A stretch of DNA of 64,000 nucleotides from Echiichthys vipera (lineage: Eukaryota; Chordata; Actinopteri; Perciformes; Trachinidae). This document shows, piece by piece, positions 23,066-35,670 of the stretch (its first letter is position 1; each line of letters starts with the position of its first letter). Both the position numbers and the translations under genes were made by a program. Location: contig OY829650.1 in assembly GCA_963691815.1 (NCBI GenBank), forward strand, positions 10,014,171 through 10,078,170, in the 5' to 3' direction. Below the pieces are notes generated by a model. It made no database searches and was not told where the DNA came from. It saw only the letters and a program-made list of their open reading frames with translations.

Positions 23066-25494
23066 CGTTCCCCCGCGGCATTGACGGTGCAGAGAGTGTG
23101 CAGCACTGCGCATGCTCTTTTTCGGGAAGGGGCTTAAAAAGAGAGGTGCTAAAATGGTTTCATACAGAGGGTGAATAAAGGTGCAATCAGACCACAGTAT
23201 GAGAAAAATGTGTTTTTCAACATTAACGATTGTAAACAGGTTCTACAAGGAACCCAAAATACAAGTGTTAACCTGAAAATGAGCGAAATATGGGACATTT
23301 AGCAACAGGTCACTTGTCATTCTTTAAAATAGGCTAAAGAAGGTTCTTAAGCAGTTTGGTGTTATAGTTTACTGCAGCGGCACAACAGTATATGTATGTG
23401 TAATTGACTCAAAATACTTGATAGTAGAATAAATTTATTAATGGTTCCTGCCTTTTCTTAGTGGGATTTGTTGACAGTAAGAAAAATACAATATATTGGC
23501 AGCCTTATTCTTTGAATTGTGAAGATATGTTCACGCTGGCCTGTTTTAACTGCACCAAGAATTCAATTTTTGGAGTTTACGAGGATAAATAAAATAGTAA
23601 GAAATCATGTGTCACACATTTTTCTTGCTGTAAGATTGCAATTATAATACTATATGTTCAACGTTCATACTACTCAGTTTTAGCTGGGTCTGTGAAGGCG
23701 TTTACTTTTATCCACATTGCCCTGCGGTAAGAAGGGCACTGAGGTCACTCTCTGTTCCTATGTATCAACCTGCTGGACTGAGGTTGGCTTCTTCTGACTG
23801 AGAGAGATGAAAGGAAAAACTGTCTGTGGTCCGAATGCTCTCTGTTTCTCCTTTGATAAAGATGCTTCATGGAGGAGATGTGGAAGAGTAACTTCATTGA
23901 ACACACACCCTCAACTTTCATGTTTTGACCGTAAGATAACACACTTTCAGGTTCTGGAAAACTGAAACGGACACTGTTACAGAATATTTTCTAGACGTTC
24001 AAATGTTATCCACTATTTGGATTCATAATTATGGTAATAATAAAAATACTTTTGCCAGGATTCTAATTATCAGCATCACCCCTTTTTGTACTTTCACATT
24101 TTATTCAGCACAGCAGTGATACTCTAGTTGATTCACAGTGTGATTTTTAATGTACTATGAATAAAAATAAGGTTCCAGAGTGAAAAATAAAGCAAATCAA
24201 AGCATGTTTATACATAAAGAAGTGTGAACCCATTTTATCTGGTATTACTAATGTTTGTTTATTAACTGCCAACTTTTAGATATTTTCATAGTGACATTTA
24301 AAATAACAGCTTGGCAAAAAAAAAAAAAGAAGAAGAAATCTATTGCAAACGTCATCAAAAGGCCTACTCAACATTTACATATATGTGTGCACGTACAAAA
24401 ATAGATTCTGCTCTGAGGGAGGAGTATCTTCAACACAACAAAGCAGAAAAAAGGCGTTACTTCAGAATAATTCATGAGTCAAAACCCTGGTGTAAATATA
24501 ACAGAACGGCATCACCAATGTACACAGTGGAATGTGATACAGACAGAAAAGACTTAACAGAGTTCAAAGGAGCAGTGAACAACGTGATATAATCAATCAA
24601 GATATTAACGACTTCAGCTTTCAGTCACTATGCATTATGCAGCGCTGAGTGCAGTTTGGATGTAACGCGTTGTAAACGAGTAAAAGCACTGACGGGGAAA
24701 AGTGCAATCTCACATATAGAAGGAAAAGACGAAAGAAAATTCAATATTCACCACTATATAGACTGCAGTGTAACAATCCACTAAGCCCTGAGCAATCAAT
24801 TCAGGTGTCACAAGCCAGAGTGACTGTAGAGTCGTGGTTATCAATCCTGGATCCAGAGCCCTGCTGAGACCGTTTTATTCAGGTAGTTATTCTAATCAGG
24901 GAGGATGCACACACACTTAAACATCACATCTTGCCTTCAGGTGGTGTCTTGTGGGACTACCAGCTGTTTCTGATGTCTCTGCGCCATGCAGACCGTCAGT
25001 GTGCCTGACCGTAAATGTTTCACTGCCGCCTACCTTGCGGATAAATCCAGCTGCGTTCTTTTTCATCTCCTCAATTCTGATCATCTGACTTTTAGTTGTA
25101 GTTGTTCGACACCTTAATGTTTGGTTATTAAGCATATTGTTTCAAGATGGGACAGGATTTAGCTTCTAAAGCTACACCTTTATGAAGGCGAGAAAGGACA
25201 CTGACCGATGACTCTGATGTCTCCTGAAGTTGGACATCGTCCCTGATGCAATCCAATCTGTACAGGTGTAAGGAAGGGACACAGCTGAGAGAATGACTCG
25301 CCGGCCGCCGACTGACCTTGCTAGACCAAACTGCAAATGTGAGTTAGTCTGAAACCTCTTAGTTCATTTTCAAATTACAAGGAGCGTTATCAACGCCCGC
25401 ATCTCTCTGGATGCAACTGGACAGACCTTCAACCAGTCAGAGCAAGGAAACAGTTGTTTGGACTCCTCTTTACTGAGCTAGGTTTATGTTTGCT

Positions 25495-25700
25495 GTAGTT
25501 TAGTTTATTTCGATCACATAGATACACAACATCACATACATAACACATTAATAGTAAAAAAACAAAAAACAAGGCGTCACCTTAATTCATACAGTCTCAT
25601 CTTAACTTAATTATTATCAACACTGATTGAAAAGGTGTAGGTTCAAGCATTTTCTTATTACACCTACCCTTTTACATTCTATTTATTCATACAATTGTGT
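25495..25700. repeat. Probable LINE 3'UTR-derived fragment
   Basis: Contains tttatttcgatcacatagat, acaacatcacatac, gaaaaggtgtaggttcaagc and attacacctacccttttaca. These resemble a fish non-LTR 3' region ('gaaaaggtgtaggctgaagc...cctacccttt'). Clade and boundaries are uncertain. Confidence 0.4.
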
Positions 25701-25794
25701 CCGGCGCTAGTGTGTGCGAGCCAAAAATGTCATTACAGATTTCCCATAAGTGTAAAGGCTCTACAAGTTGTCAGCCATCGAATCGAACAAGCCC

Positions 25795-25935
25795 CATGTG
25801 AGATAAACGGTCATTACTGGCCCGACAGCTAGGTGGTGGAAATCTGTTTGACCGGAAGTCTGACCAGACGCATCTGGCAGAGCAAATAAAACATGAGGTC
25901 GCAGATTTGTCTGGTTCCCAGGCTATAAACACACT
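25795..25935 (-). repeat. 'agcctggaaaccagac' dispersed repeat, copy 3
   Basis: Reverse orientation: ggtggaaatctgtttgacc, gaccagacgcatctggcag, agcaaataaaacatgagg and agatttgtctggttcccagg match copy 1. Confidence 0.55.
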
Positions 25936-27344
25936 ACAGAGGCACTGAAAGGACTTCAAGACACTTGTTCAAGTGTGATCTGACGAGTGTCTCTCAATCC
26001 TCTACAGCTAACGTAGCGTAGGTGTCCTGTACACAGTGAAGGACAACATTAGCTCAGCTATAATGCTACACTGCAGGGCATCACATATTGTGCTGAGCTC
26101 CGTTAACTTCATAAGCTTCCACAAAAACATCTGCAAAACAACATGACGTCTTTCCCTCCAACTACCTTACCGGAGGAATATGGGGACTATTTTTGCAGAA
26201 ACAAGGACCCCCAAAGCCATTTTTCAGTGCAAATCCGCTCCAGCTTGTCAGACGCATTGACAGTTACCCAGAGACACACAGGTCAGGTCAGAGCAGGAGA
26301 GATGTTAGGCTTCATTTGTAATCCCTTTTCTCTTCTCCCATCCATCAAGACGCCACAGGGACATCACTATCTCTCCAGTGAAGGTTCACAAGGAAGCTGA
26401 ACAGCCTCCAAATTGCATCCACATCAGAGCTTTGCAAATATCGTCCCTGTTTCTCTTGGTCTGAAACGATTTCCATTTAGATGTGCAGAAACCAGATAGA
26501 GGTTACTCGTGATTTTGAAATAAAGTGTGCTGCTTGCTATCTGAATGCTCAATATAACAAACTGCCCGTATTGATTTTTTTCAAATGGATGAATGGATTT
26601 AGGACAAATGCTAATTAGCTACCTCAATTTGTGAAATTGATGTTGAAGGGAATAAAGAGGAGGAAATGGATAGGGCTGGATGCAGTTAGATTTGGTGCAT
26701 AGGGGTTTAGGAGCTCTTTCTGAAATATCACCAGCATTTTTCTTCTTTCAAGCTAAGACATTTAATAAAGTTAAAACGCAAAGCTTGGTCCCTCTGATGC
26801 AATAAATATAACATGCTGTTGTGTGGGAACTGGCTGGAAAATCAAATTAGATTATTATACCACAGTAAACCTTTACTAGATATAATTAATCCCACAATGA
26901 AAGAGAGGGGAGTGCCTGGCAAACATCACAACACATTTCATCAAACAAAATTAACTGCAATGTAGAGACATCATATAAACATTATAGTGGGTGATAAGAA
27001 GCACATATGTTACTAACTGTAAACCCCTGTTTGTTAAAAGGGAAGATAAAGAGCCAGAACATAATTTTACTTTGAAGCTTTTGTTATGAGCCTCACACCC
27101 ACGCGCTAGTGCACACGCTCAGGTGGGAGACACAATGGTAGCTAGATGTAGTGAAATAACCATTTCTGTTGATGACATGATGACTGGTGCATGAAATGCC
27201 TCCCAAAGCTCACATTTGTGTTCATCAACAGGAGAGAGAGAGAGGCTCCGTTTGGCTGATTCTGATGAAAAGGCTTACACAGCGTATGAATATTTGAAGG
27301 AGTTGGGTGGTGACTTGGGAGACACATTTGCCCACGGCATTCCT

Positions 27345-27400
27345 ATTGGTTTATTGGTGACGTGATGACACGGAGGAGTTGGGCTTAACACTTTATAAAG
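27345..27400 (+). promoter_or_regulatory. pcp4: pcp4 core promoter: inverted CCAAT boxes, CRE-like site, TATA box
   Basis: Reading toward the gene there are two ATTGG motifs (inverted CCAAT boxes) at 27345-27349 and 27353-27357, a CRE-like TGACGTGA at 27358-27365 (one mismatch to TGACGTCA), and a TATA box, TTTATAAAG, at 27392-27400. An initiator-like CCACTCTT at 27420-27427 puts the likely start near 27422, about 28 bases after the TATA box. This arrangement fits a focused promoter of a tissue-restricted gene. The motifs are seen directly; the start site is inferred. Confidence 0.7.
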
Positions 27401-27421
27401 CTTCTCTGTCCGCGGCGAGCC

Positions 27422-27513
27422 ACTCTTCTGTTAAAGACCACTGTTGCCGAAACTTCTCATTCCGCAACTCACGTACTGGAAGCAGCCGAGACACCTCGAC
27501 ATTACCGTCCATC
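27422..27513 (+). other. pcp4: Predicted 5'UTR of pcp4
   Basis: About 92 bases between the inferred transcription start and the ATG. CpG is frequent here and continues to about 27790, unlike most of the window. I see no upstream ATG in this stretch, so the ATG at 27514 is the first available start. The 5' boundary depends on the predicted initiator and could shift by several bases. Confidence 0.6.
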
Positions 27514-27522
27514 ATGAGCGAG
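27514..27522 (+). CDS. pcp4: pcp4 coding exon 1 (Met-Ser-Glu)
   Basis: First coding exon of Purkinje cell protein 4 (PEP-19), a small cytosolic neuronal protein that binds calmodulin through an IQ motif and speeds calcium exchange on it. The exon carries only ATG-AGC-GAG and stops at a donor, GAG|gtagga, in phase 0. The start has A at -3 and sits about 92 bases downstream of an initiator-like CCACTCTT, with a TATA box in the right position. Spliced to the exon at 53012, the reading is MSE-RQG..., the conserved start of PCP4. Three codons alone would not be recognisable; the call rests on the join with exon 2 and on the promoter. Fish can carry two paralogues (a and b), and I cannot say which this is. 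Reading through the donor stays open to 27672, which I take as intron, not protein. Confidence 0.86.
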
Positions 27523-30500
27523 GTAGGACTATTTTATGATTTCAAACAAAGCGACGTCGGAATTCACCCAATTACGCACGAAGAGCGCGCAAATGCGCAG
27601 CGAGAAACGCCATTAAATGAGAGATTTAACATCCGGCCGAACTGCTGTTGTCGACAGATTTCTGTTAACTGATGAGATTTCTGATCCGACATTTATCGTT
27701 GCAGCGCGGATATAATTCTTCACAGTGTCAGATGCTGCACAGCTGCACCGTCAAAGTGGAGGGAACACCAGGGCGCACCAACGTGCTGTGGTTCACTCCT
27801 CCTGAAGCGATACTATAGTGGATTTACGAGGGGGTTTCGGTGTTTCTCTTTAATTACAATGGTTCAAACCTACTTCACGTTAAGTCACGTTTTAATAGTG
27901 TGGCGACAATTAAGCGAACGTAGCCTATTGTGACGGAAGTGGACGTTTTTTTTTTTATTACTAAATAGTCATTTAAAGTCTCATATTGTTAAAGTGAACC
28001 TGTTTGTGGATGATGGTACATTGTTGCAGTGTAGGTTGATATACACACAAATTATATTACAGTAGGTTTATCTCTTAATATAAATACCATCAGTCTCATG
28101 GTGGGTTACAGCCTGCAGTGGAAAACTGCTGGCAGCTTTTCCCACAGCTCCCCTCTGATTCCATACAGCCACAGATGTTTCAGCTCCATGCATTTGGAAG
28201 TGAAGGGTGGAGGATATTAATAGCTCTATTTAATGGATAGTTTTTATTCTGCATAAAGTCTAAAGTTTACTGCCCTGGAGAATTCTGCTAATGTCACTAC
28301 TGTTTTTTTTGTTAGTTTTTTGAGGTATTTGGGCACTCATTTGGGAAACATCATGCATGCTATAAAAATGTCAGAAGACATATATTTTTTTTTACAAATA
28401 TAATGTTAGGGATGCAGCCTTGATGTGAGAACACAGAACTCTGATGATTTTTTCTCAACAGTCTGACATTTCTTTGTTTTTCTGCTTGTAAGTTGAGTGA
28501 CACCATCATAAGGCTTTTCTGCACCCAAGTGACACCCTGTTGTCAACGTTTGAAATATTCGAGACCTGCGATCAGATTGAGGGACATCAAAGATGTTCAG
28601 CAGACACCTCTCAGTTGAACGCAGCAGGGATCAGGACGAGGCGTGTTCCAGCAAGTCGTGAATTACAATTCAGTTAACATCTAATCTGCGTTATTATTAT
28701 TAATGTTATAGTATAAATGAAAATAATACCAAACGGTTCTCTGCTTAACTGTGCTTCTCGCTGCGGAGATTGAACAAAAACTCTGCTTTGACATTTTATC
28801 AACAAGCAGTTTAAAGTGTATTATGTTGCATGTTAGTACAGAAGGATACAGTTCAATGCAGTTGGAGGTGTGGGAGTATTCTTGTTTGCACATGTATATG
28901 TGGATATATATTTGCTTTCTTAAATGTGAATGTGCTTACATGCAAATTAATGTCTGTGTTTTGAAGTTAGGAAAACATGGGAGTAAATGTGTGCACAAAG
29001 GATAAATTGGAGGTCTGAGATGTTAAGAGTCATTTGGCTCTACAGTGTGTAACGGCAGCAGTAACAACCTCCTCAGATCTGGCCCTTCAAACTCAGAGAT
29101 ACCCAGGTAAAAAATGTCCAAACGCCTTGAGTCAGTGTTATTTGAGTTCAATCCTGCATTCTAGTGGTTATGCAGTCTGTCATTCCCCTTAAATGGATCG
29201 ATGGCAGACATCAACGTCCTTCCCTGCGGGCTGCTTATAACAAGTCATTCAGCAGCCGCCTCAATAAAAGATGAATTCAGGGTGCACACACAACAGGAGC
29301 TAGAACATCTTTTAAATAATTGAATCCCTCGCCAGCAGCGAAATCACCTGAGCCTTTTGTTTGGTAATAATGTTCAGAGTAAAGAGAAGCTGCCAGCTCC
29401 TGCTGATTAAAAGAGGTGTAATTTTAAAGAGAACATGGCCTTGGAGCGAATGTGAGAAGGAGGCAGCAGCGGAGGGAATGTGAAATGATTTTTTTGCTTA
29501 GTTTATGTTTTGTCAAGTACTGCGCAGAGTGGAGTTGTTCTCAATCAAAGTCACGAAGGTATTTGGTCACCAAACTTGATTTGAAGCCAGTCATCGAGGC
29601 AGAGCAGCTCAGCATGTTCTGGGTGGATGAGTCTTGCAGTGGTCAGCACTGCAGCGCTCCCTCCCTCAGCCCCAGCACACTCTCTGCCCTTGTTCTCTAT
29701 ACCTCCCTCTTTCTCCCCCGTATCTACACAAACCTGCTCAGAACAAGTACAGAACTCTAAAGTAATACTGTCACACAGCTTTACCCCCTAATGTGCACTA
29801 TTTGCTATCTGTCTCTTGGCAAATGAGCCAAAGCCTTAAAAATGAAAAGTCCCTAAAGCTTCTGACTTCTGTCGGTGTGTTGATGTCAAGGGGTAACGAA
29901 CAAGTGGACAAGAGGGTCTGAAAAACTGACAGGTGCTCCAAATGGTGGAAAATGACTGACTCCGACACTTTAATACTTTTTTTTTTAATAGTCCAACTTT
30001 GTGTCTTATAGATTTCCGTTTATGTTCACTTCTCTGCGGTTTGTGTTGACAGATTTGACATGTTTTTTATTCGATAAGATTACAGAGCAACATTGTGATA
30101 TTAATAAATGTGATGCAGACTCTGAAATTAAATAAAACTCCATGAATCCTCTCGCGACAGGCCTTTTCCCAGCAGTTTGTCTCTGTACAGGTGTTACTAA
30201 TAAACGTAATGCTGCATTCACACTATGTCAACAGAATGGGAAGAGCTACAAGAAAACCCTCCATGTTCCAAGATGGTTACCCCTGCTGTTCATCATCATT
30301 TAAATAGGCAGTTTGTTAACATGTGAAGCCAGATACAAACTGTGTAACGCCACTTTTAATTCAGCTGAAGTAGTGTTAATATTGGACTTTATTTATATGC
30401 AACTGCTAGCAATTTCCGCTCTGTGGCCATTTCTCCGATGGTCTTCCTGCAGTTCTTTTCACTAAGTGTTAGACATTTTCGCTGTTAGAGTCCAAACACA

Positions 30501-30709
30501 CCAAACCCACATCAAAGAACCAGTGCTGATTAAGGCTGTTGCATTGCCTCACGCCGCCTGTGTCTCAGCCAAGAAGTTACACTTACACACCACAAAGACT
30601 ACAGCTGACGGCCAATTAGCAAATATGCTCTGTGTCTGCGTTAGAGGAAATAACTCTCAATACTAGAGACCATGTTCTCTTGAGATCACCCCAGCTGCAA
30701 TGCCAAATC

Positions 30710-30940
30710 GGGCCAGGGGTGTAAATTGGGGGACCCCCCTAAGTTCAGTACCCTTGCTTGGACCACATCCACCTTTGAACTCAGCTTTCATTATGATCTC
30801 AAGGACACAGCTGTAAAGATTTGTGACTGTATCTTGCACGGTTATCAGGCCAGGGGCGTAAAGTCAGGGGGCAAGACCCAATCCCAACTTTCTGTCTCTA
30901 TACTCCTGGCCACCTTCCTCGGATCACACCCGTTTTAACA
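30710..30940. repeat. Diverged tandem duplication, 'ggccaggggtgtaaattggggg'
   Basis: ggccaggggtgtaaattggg (about 30712) and ggccaggggcgtaaagtcag (about 30850) begin two units about 137 bp apart. Weaker similarity continues (ttggaccacatccacc / ctcggatcacacccg). Confidence 0.4.
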
Positions 30941-32689
30941 GCAAGCCGCGGTAGTCTGGATTTTTCATTCAAAAAGGGAAACTGGAAGGCTGACAGGACA
31001 GATTCAAGATGCTAGTTAGCCAGTTAGCACATTAACATAACTCGATGTTAAAAGAACAAATTGTGTCACCGTGTGCCTCTGATCAAAAACATTTCAGAAC
31101 CGTTTCTGTTCAAGAACTCAATGGCTGAAAACTTAACTTACCTGATACAATAAGTCTGTTTTCAATCTCACAGCCTCTTGACTTAAGCAGTTTGTTTACT
31201 TTCCTCACTTCTGTTTCTCTTATTGTGCGCTGGGCTGAAAAAGCTACTGTCAAGAGTTAAGACACATTTCCTGGACATTTTCCAAGGATGCTTGAACTCA
31301 TGTTGACTCAGGTATGTGCCGACAACACGTTTTCCTGAAGTCATTGGTTCATAACTAAGCTATCTTTCAAGCCAAAAGAGCCCATAAGACAGCCGCCATT
31401 CTCTAGCTTCTGCCCCCTCCTGGATGGAAGAGTTAGTTTTGCAGTCACTGTCACATCAGCTCCGTCAGCGTCGGTTACTTTGAGGAGAAGCGGTTCTGAC
31501 TTTGAAGCGTCTAAATTAAGTCAAAGGTATTCTTAGATCTTATTGATCTTACCTCGACACCTCCCATCCATATTCTGCTCCATGCTAATTAACATCAAAG
31601 GAGCATTTTCACGTACTGCTGTAAATTAATGCACCATCACAGATGGGGTGGATATGTTTATAAGCAAGTATAAGGAAAGTTGTATGAATGTGTACGTGCA
31701 TTTAAGAACTGACTGAGAAGTTTTTTTTGTTCCACCATTAATTTTTAGGTTTTCCCAGCTGGGAACGGACAGAAATGCTGATTAGCTTGATTAGAAAAAT
31801 GCATAAACTTAGCCTTGATTGGTTGCCAGATCCTTACTACAAGTACCAGCTTCTTTGGAGAGTTTTTAATGATAATTTTAAAAAAAAGCCTTTGGTTATG
31901 TTGGTGACTGCAGTGAGAAATCATACGCAGTACTGAAGCTTTTCTAAATTAGCCCTGCCTTACTTTGAAATGCAACAGCCCAGGACAGGAAATATAAATT
32001 TGACAGAAAAAGCTGTTAATCCACTTTAAGCAGTGGTGGAAATTTCTCTGAGTACTTAGACTGAAATAACCCTAAACCAGGGACGTAACAATGAGATCAT
32101 CACATTAATAGTCAGCAAAAATCAGGCAACTCGGAATGACTTCTCAAGACATTTGCTTACTTAACAAAGCAAGCCTGTTTTACTACACTTCACTTGGTAA
32201 GTGGCTTGAATATCCCTCAGGTCCTGAACTCATCTTTTTAGCTCTGTTGTTCTTGACCAAATGAGGCTTTGAACAAACACAATCACATGTTCTGAGGCAG
32301 TGACTCTCCGTCTTCCCGTCATGTCACCCTCCCAGTCCTCAGATCGGATTGTTTTATGCTACTCAACAGCAGTGTGAGAAATGGCAGCCATTTTCATTTC
32401 TGGTCATTATCTGGGGTAGATGTGAGGATTAACTTCAAGTGCTCTTTTAATATATGAATTTAAGCTTTTGTTCCTGATGGTTACAAACTGGCTTGCCTTT
32501 GTCAATGGACTAAAACTTGCTGAAGTAAATGCTCACCCAGTTGTGAGTTATTGCTGCCAGTCTGTCACTGCTGTTGAAATGGACCGTCTGCACTAGCAGT
32601 GACAGCATTTTGATGGCATTGAGCCTCTACAGAAGTTTGTCCTGTAAAAGTAGTTTTAATGGGATGGACAGTTAGTTCGACACGGCTCT

Positions 32690-33385
32690 ATGAATGTAAC
32701 AGATGTTGGTTTGTTGGTTCATCACTTTGTTCTAGACTGAAATATCTAAACAGATATTGATGGATTGCCATGGAATTCTTTACAGACATTCATGGTCCCC
32801 AGAGGATAAATGTCAATGACTGTGGTGATTTCCTGACTTTTCCTCTAGCACCACCATGAGGTTGACATTTTTGTCCAATGCCTATACAGCTATTAGATAC
32901 ATTGCCAGGAAATTTAGTTCACACGATGATGCCCCCCTCAGGAGGAATGTATAAACTGAGGTGACTCCCGTGACTTTTCCTATAATGCCATCATTACGTC
33001 AAATTAATATTTGTTAACAATTAATCTGATAATAATTCAATTCAATTCAATTTTATTTACAGTGCCAAATCATTACAAAAGTTATCTCAGGACACTTTAC
33101 AGAGTAGGTATAGATCACACTCTATGACTTATTTATGACATACACAGACCCGACAATTCCCCGATTGAGTATGGTGACAATGAAAACCTTCCCTATAACA
33201 GACAGGAACATAATATAGGCAACAATAACACTTTAGTATGTGGCCAACGCCTGCAAAATTAACGACATTCCAATAAGCATCAGCTGTACTCCTCGTTGCC
33301 TGCTAATTTGCAAATGTTAGCATTCATTATACCTGGTATTAATATAGATGCTATGCTATGCTATATGCTAACCTGTCAACATATT
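32690..33385 (-). repeat. Dispersed fish repeat ('gctaacatcagcatgctaac' family), copy B, interrupted
   Basis: Reverse-orientation copy of the family at 2650. It has ttctagactgaaatatctaa, attgatggattgccatgg and catggtccccagaggataaa at the left, and gcctgcaaaattaacgacat, catcagctgtact and gcaaatgttagcat at the right. A roughly 200-bp element is inserted at 33022-33220. Confidence 0.7.
33022..33220 (+). mobile_element. 'AATTCAATTCAATTTTATTTA' element nested in copy B
   Basis: Begins near aattcaattcaattcaattt, then gttatctcaggacactttac, agagtaggtatagatcacac, gacaattcccc and ctataacagacaggaa, a widespread fish retroelement tail or SINE-like repeat. AACAAT occurs on both sides (33016-33021 and 33221-33226) and may be the target duplication. 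The host repeat resumes after it. Confidence 0.6.
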
Positions 33386-33439
33386 TTCAACTACAGATTC
33401 GTATTATGTTCTGAAAAGTTTTGCACAACAATTCTTATG

Positions 33440-33760
33440 ATGTCATGACATATGATATTTAACGCTGTGAAACGGCGACTGGAAGTGGAGCGCGACAGTT
33501 AGGCAACAAAAGGTGACGGTTAGGTTTAGGAGATCAAAACGACTTAGGGTTAGAAAAAAATGTTGTGGTTTGGCGTAGGTCTGGTACGGGTGAAAGTCTT
33601 GAGTGTTGGGAACCACCCCCCCCCCCCCAAACCGCCCCTCCGTACCACCCCCCACCCCCCACGATTAACCTCCCTACAATGAGTTTTGCGGTCTTTTACT
33701 ACGTCGCCCGATTTCCTTCTTTCTTCCGGACGTAATTTTTACAGTAATGATGAATATGTG
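33440..33760. repeat. Degenerate 'ggttaggtttaggcaacaaa' repeat
   Basis: Contains gttaggcaacaaaaggtgac, ggttaggtttaggagatcaa, gacttagggttag and gttgtggtttggcgtagg, similar to a dispersed fish repeat. It surrounds the C-rich tract at 33613-33660. Confidence 0.4.
33613..33660 (-). other. C-rich tract with G-quadruplex potential on the minus strand
   Basis: C13 at 33616-33628 is followed by further C4 to C6 runs up to 33660. The complementary strand therefore has more than four G runs of at least three bases with short loops. Confidence 0.6.
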
Positions 33761-35344
33761 GATTACACATGAATTACAGTGCATTACTTTTCGTAGCTAT
33801 ATGTACGGACAGTGAATGCGGACAGCCTGAACCTGTCGACTCATACACTACATAGATTCTCCTCTTTTTCCTTAAAAGTGCTGTTGCTTTTCGCATCACG
33901 GTTTCATAACCATTGAAAGGTAACTGGCATGGCAGTCAATATGCAAAAGATTTTTAAAAATGATTTTTAAATTAAAAGAAACCATCTTTAAATGATTAAA
34001 ATAATTAGATTATTTCCATTGTAAAAACAAGCACATCAACAATCTGATATTATTAGCGTATTTCTCATCTTTATGTCGATTCCTCTCTTGAGTCTAATCC
34101 ATCAAGCAAGATCTTTATCAACAGCAAAGAAGATATGAATGGCAATTTACTCAACCGCAGCATCATAAATCACTTGGATTGCTGCTGAACACAGAATGAA
34201 ACTATTACACACTGGGTGGTTAAATGACTGGGACGAAATCTGTTTTTGTAATATGCATGTGTGGCTGTGGTCTGATCATTAGACAGCCATAAATTCACAA
34301 GCTGTGTACACAAGGCTGACGGGCTGCTGTTCCTCACTTTCACAGATTGTGATGGAAAGTGAATCAATAAAATAAATTGACATCTTTATTAAGCCTGTTG
34401 CTTTAGTGAATTGCTTTGGAAGGTGTTTACCGAGCTCTTTTCATCCTGTGGCTGATGGATGCAAGGCGGTCAGATTCAACTACACGTGCGCTTAAAAAAT
34501 TAAATAAAAGCCTCCAAGTTTCTGCTTTTTACATGATGAACAAGTTGAAAAAAGATCCAACATTATACTTTGTTGTTGAACATTAATATTCTATATCAGC
34601 ATCCAAATGATAACACAACAGATTGGGATGTGAAAGGACAATTTGACAAACATAAAATGTGTTAATGTATGATAATAGGCGTTATCTGTGTAACACAAAA
34701 CTTCTCATCTTCGTGCTGTGCGTGCATCACAGTAATAAAAAATCCTTCATTTCAGCAATGTTAGCATGCGTGTGTGTGTGCCGGTGTGTATGTTTCAGTC
34801 ATAGAGTGGAGGGGGTAGGGGAGGGCTGAATTAGCAGAGCGACATTACTGCTGCACCCTGCAAATTTACCACCCACAAAATCATTACAGCGTCACACTCC
34901 ACAGCTTTGAGGCTGACAATAACACTTTAGGGACTGCAGGGGTCTGCAGGCCAATCAAATACGTACGGAGGTTATAGAAACAGGTTTGTGACCGCAGGGT
35001 CCCTAGTTAGGATATCTGGACAAGTGAAAAAATCTTATCAATGTGTAACCTGTTTTATTCCCTCATATCAATGTGCTCTTGAGCAATGAAACCTCAATAA
35101 TAAAAGAGTAAATATGGGTATCCTTGTGCTCCCAATTCCGGTCCTGCAAGCTCTACATAAGACTACTGTATGTTCTTATTGATAATTTGCTTTGGTTAAA
35201 TAGAATTTTACAAATGGTACTAGATGTAGTTAAGTTTAATACTGGTTAAGATCATGACATGAGACTTTTATATATACAAATAATATAGAATGAGGCTTTC
35301 CATATCTTTCTGCTGCTTTCCTATCTTATTCAACAACTACAAAT

Positions 35345-35670
35345 ACACACGGTAGTGTAGATACCACTCAGTGGTACATTTACTCAAGTACTGTATCTAA
35401 GTACAAATTGGAGATACTTCTACTTTACTTTAGGTAATTTCATTTTTTGTACATTTAAACTTCTACTTCACTACATCTCAGAGATGAATATTGTACTGTT
35501 TACTACATTTGTTTGACAGCTTTAGTCATTTTTCAGATGACAGTTTTTTCATACCCTTCCTGTCCAGAGAACAGCTAAATAAACTTTAAAATATGAAAAA
35601 AACTCTTTGAATCAGCTGGAAAAGGCATCATTACAGCTGAAATCTGTAATAATGAGAATACGTCTTCCAC
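35345..35670 (-). repeat. 'cagtggtggaagaagtactc' dispersed repeat
   Basis: Contains acatttactcaagtactgta, tctaagtaca, acttctactttactttagg, cttctacttcactacatctc, acatttgtttgacagcttta and, at the end, cttccaccactg. This is a common fish repeat with CAGTGGTGGAA termini. A short related end (cagtggtggaaatttctctg) occurs at 32032. Confidence 0.65.

Larger units (their letters stand above)
20090..27340. other. Intergenic DNA upstream of the pcp4 promoter
   Basis: Contains repeat copies at 20515, 22195, 25495 and 25795, T-homopolymers near 22073 and 22847, and pyrimidine-rich stretches (about 21060-21140). No coding exon was recognised. The last kilobases before 27340 may carry distal control elements, but nothing specific can be read. 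Confidence 0.55.

Noticed and set aside
24311..24592. 93-codon Lys-rich frame (MAKKKKEEEIYCKRHQKAYS...)
   Set aside because: It starts in a poly-A run and has no recognisable family. It could be a worn transposon ORF, but nothing supports that specifically.
27514..27672. Read-through of pcp4 exon 1 into the intron as a 52-residue protein
   Set aside because: The GT donor after GAG and the matching exon 2 make splicing far more likely.
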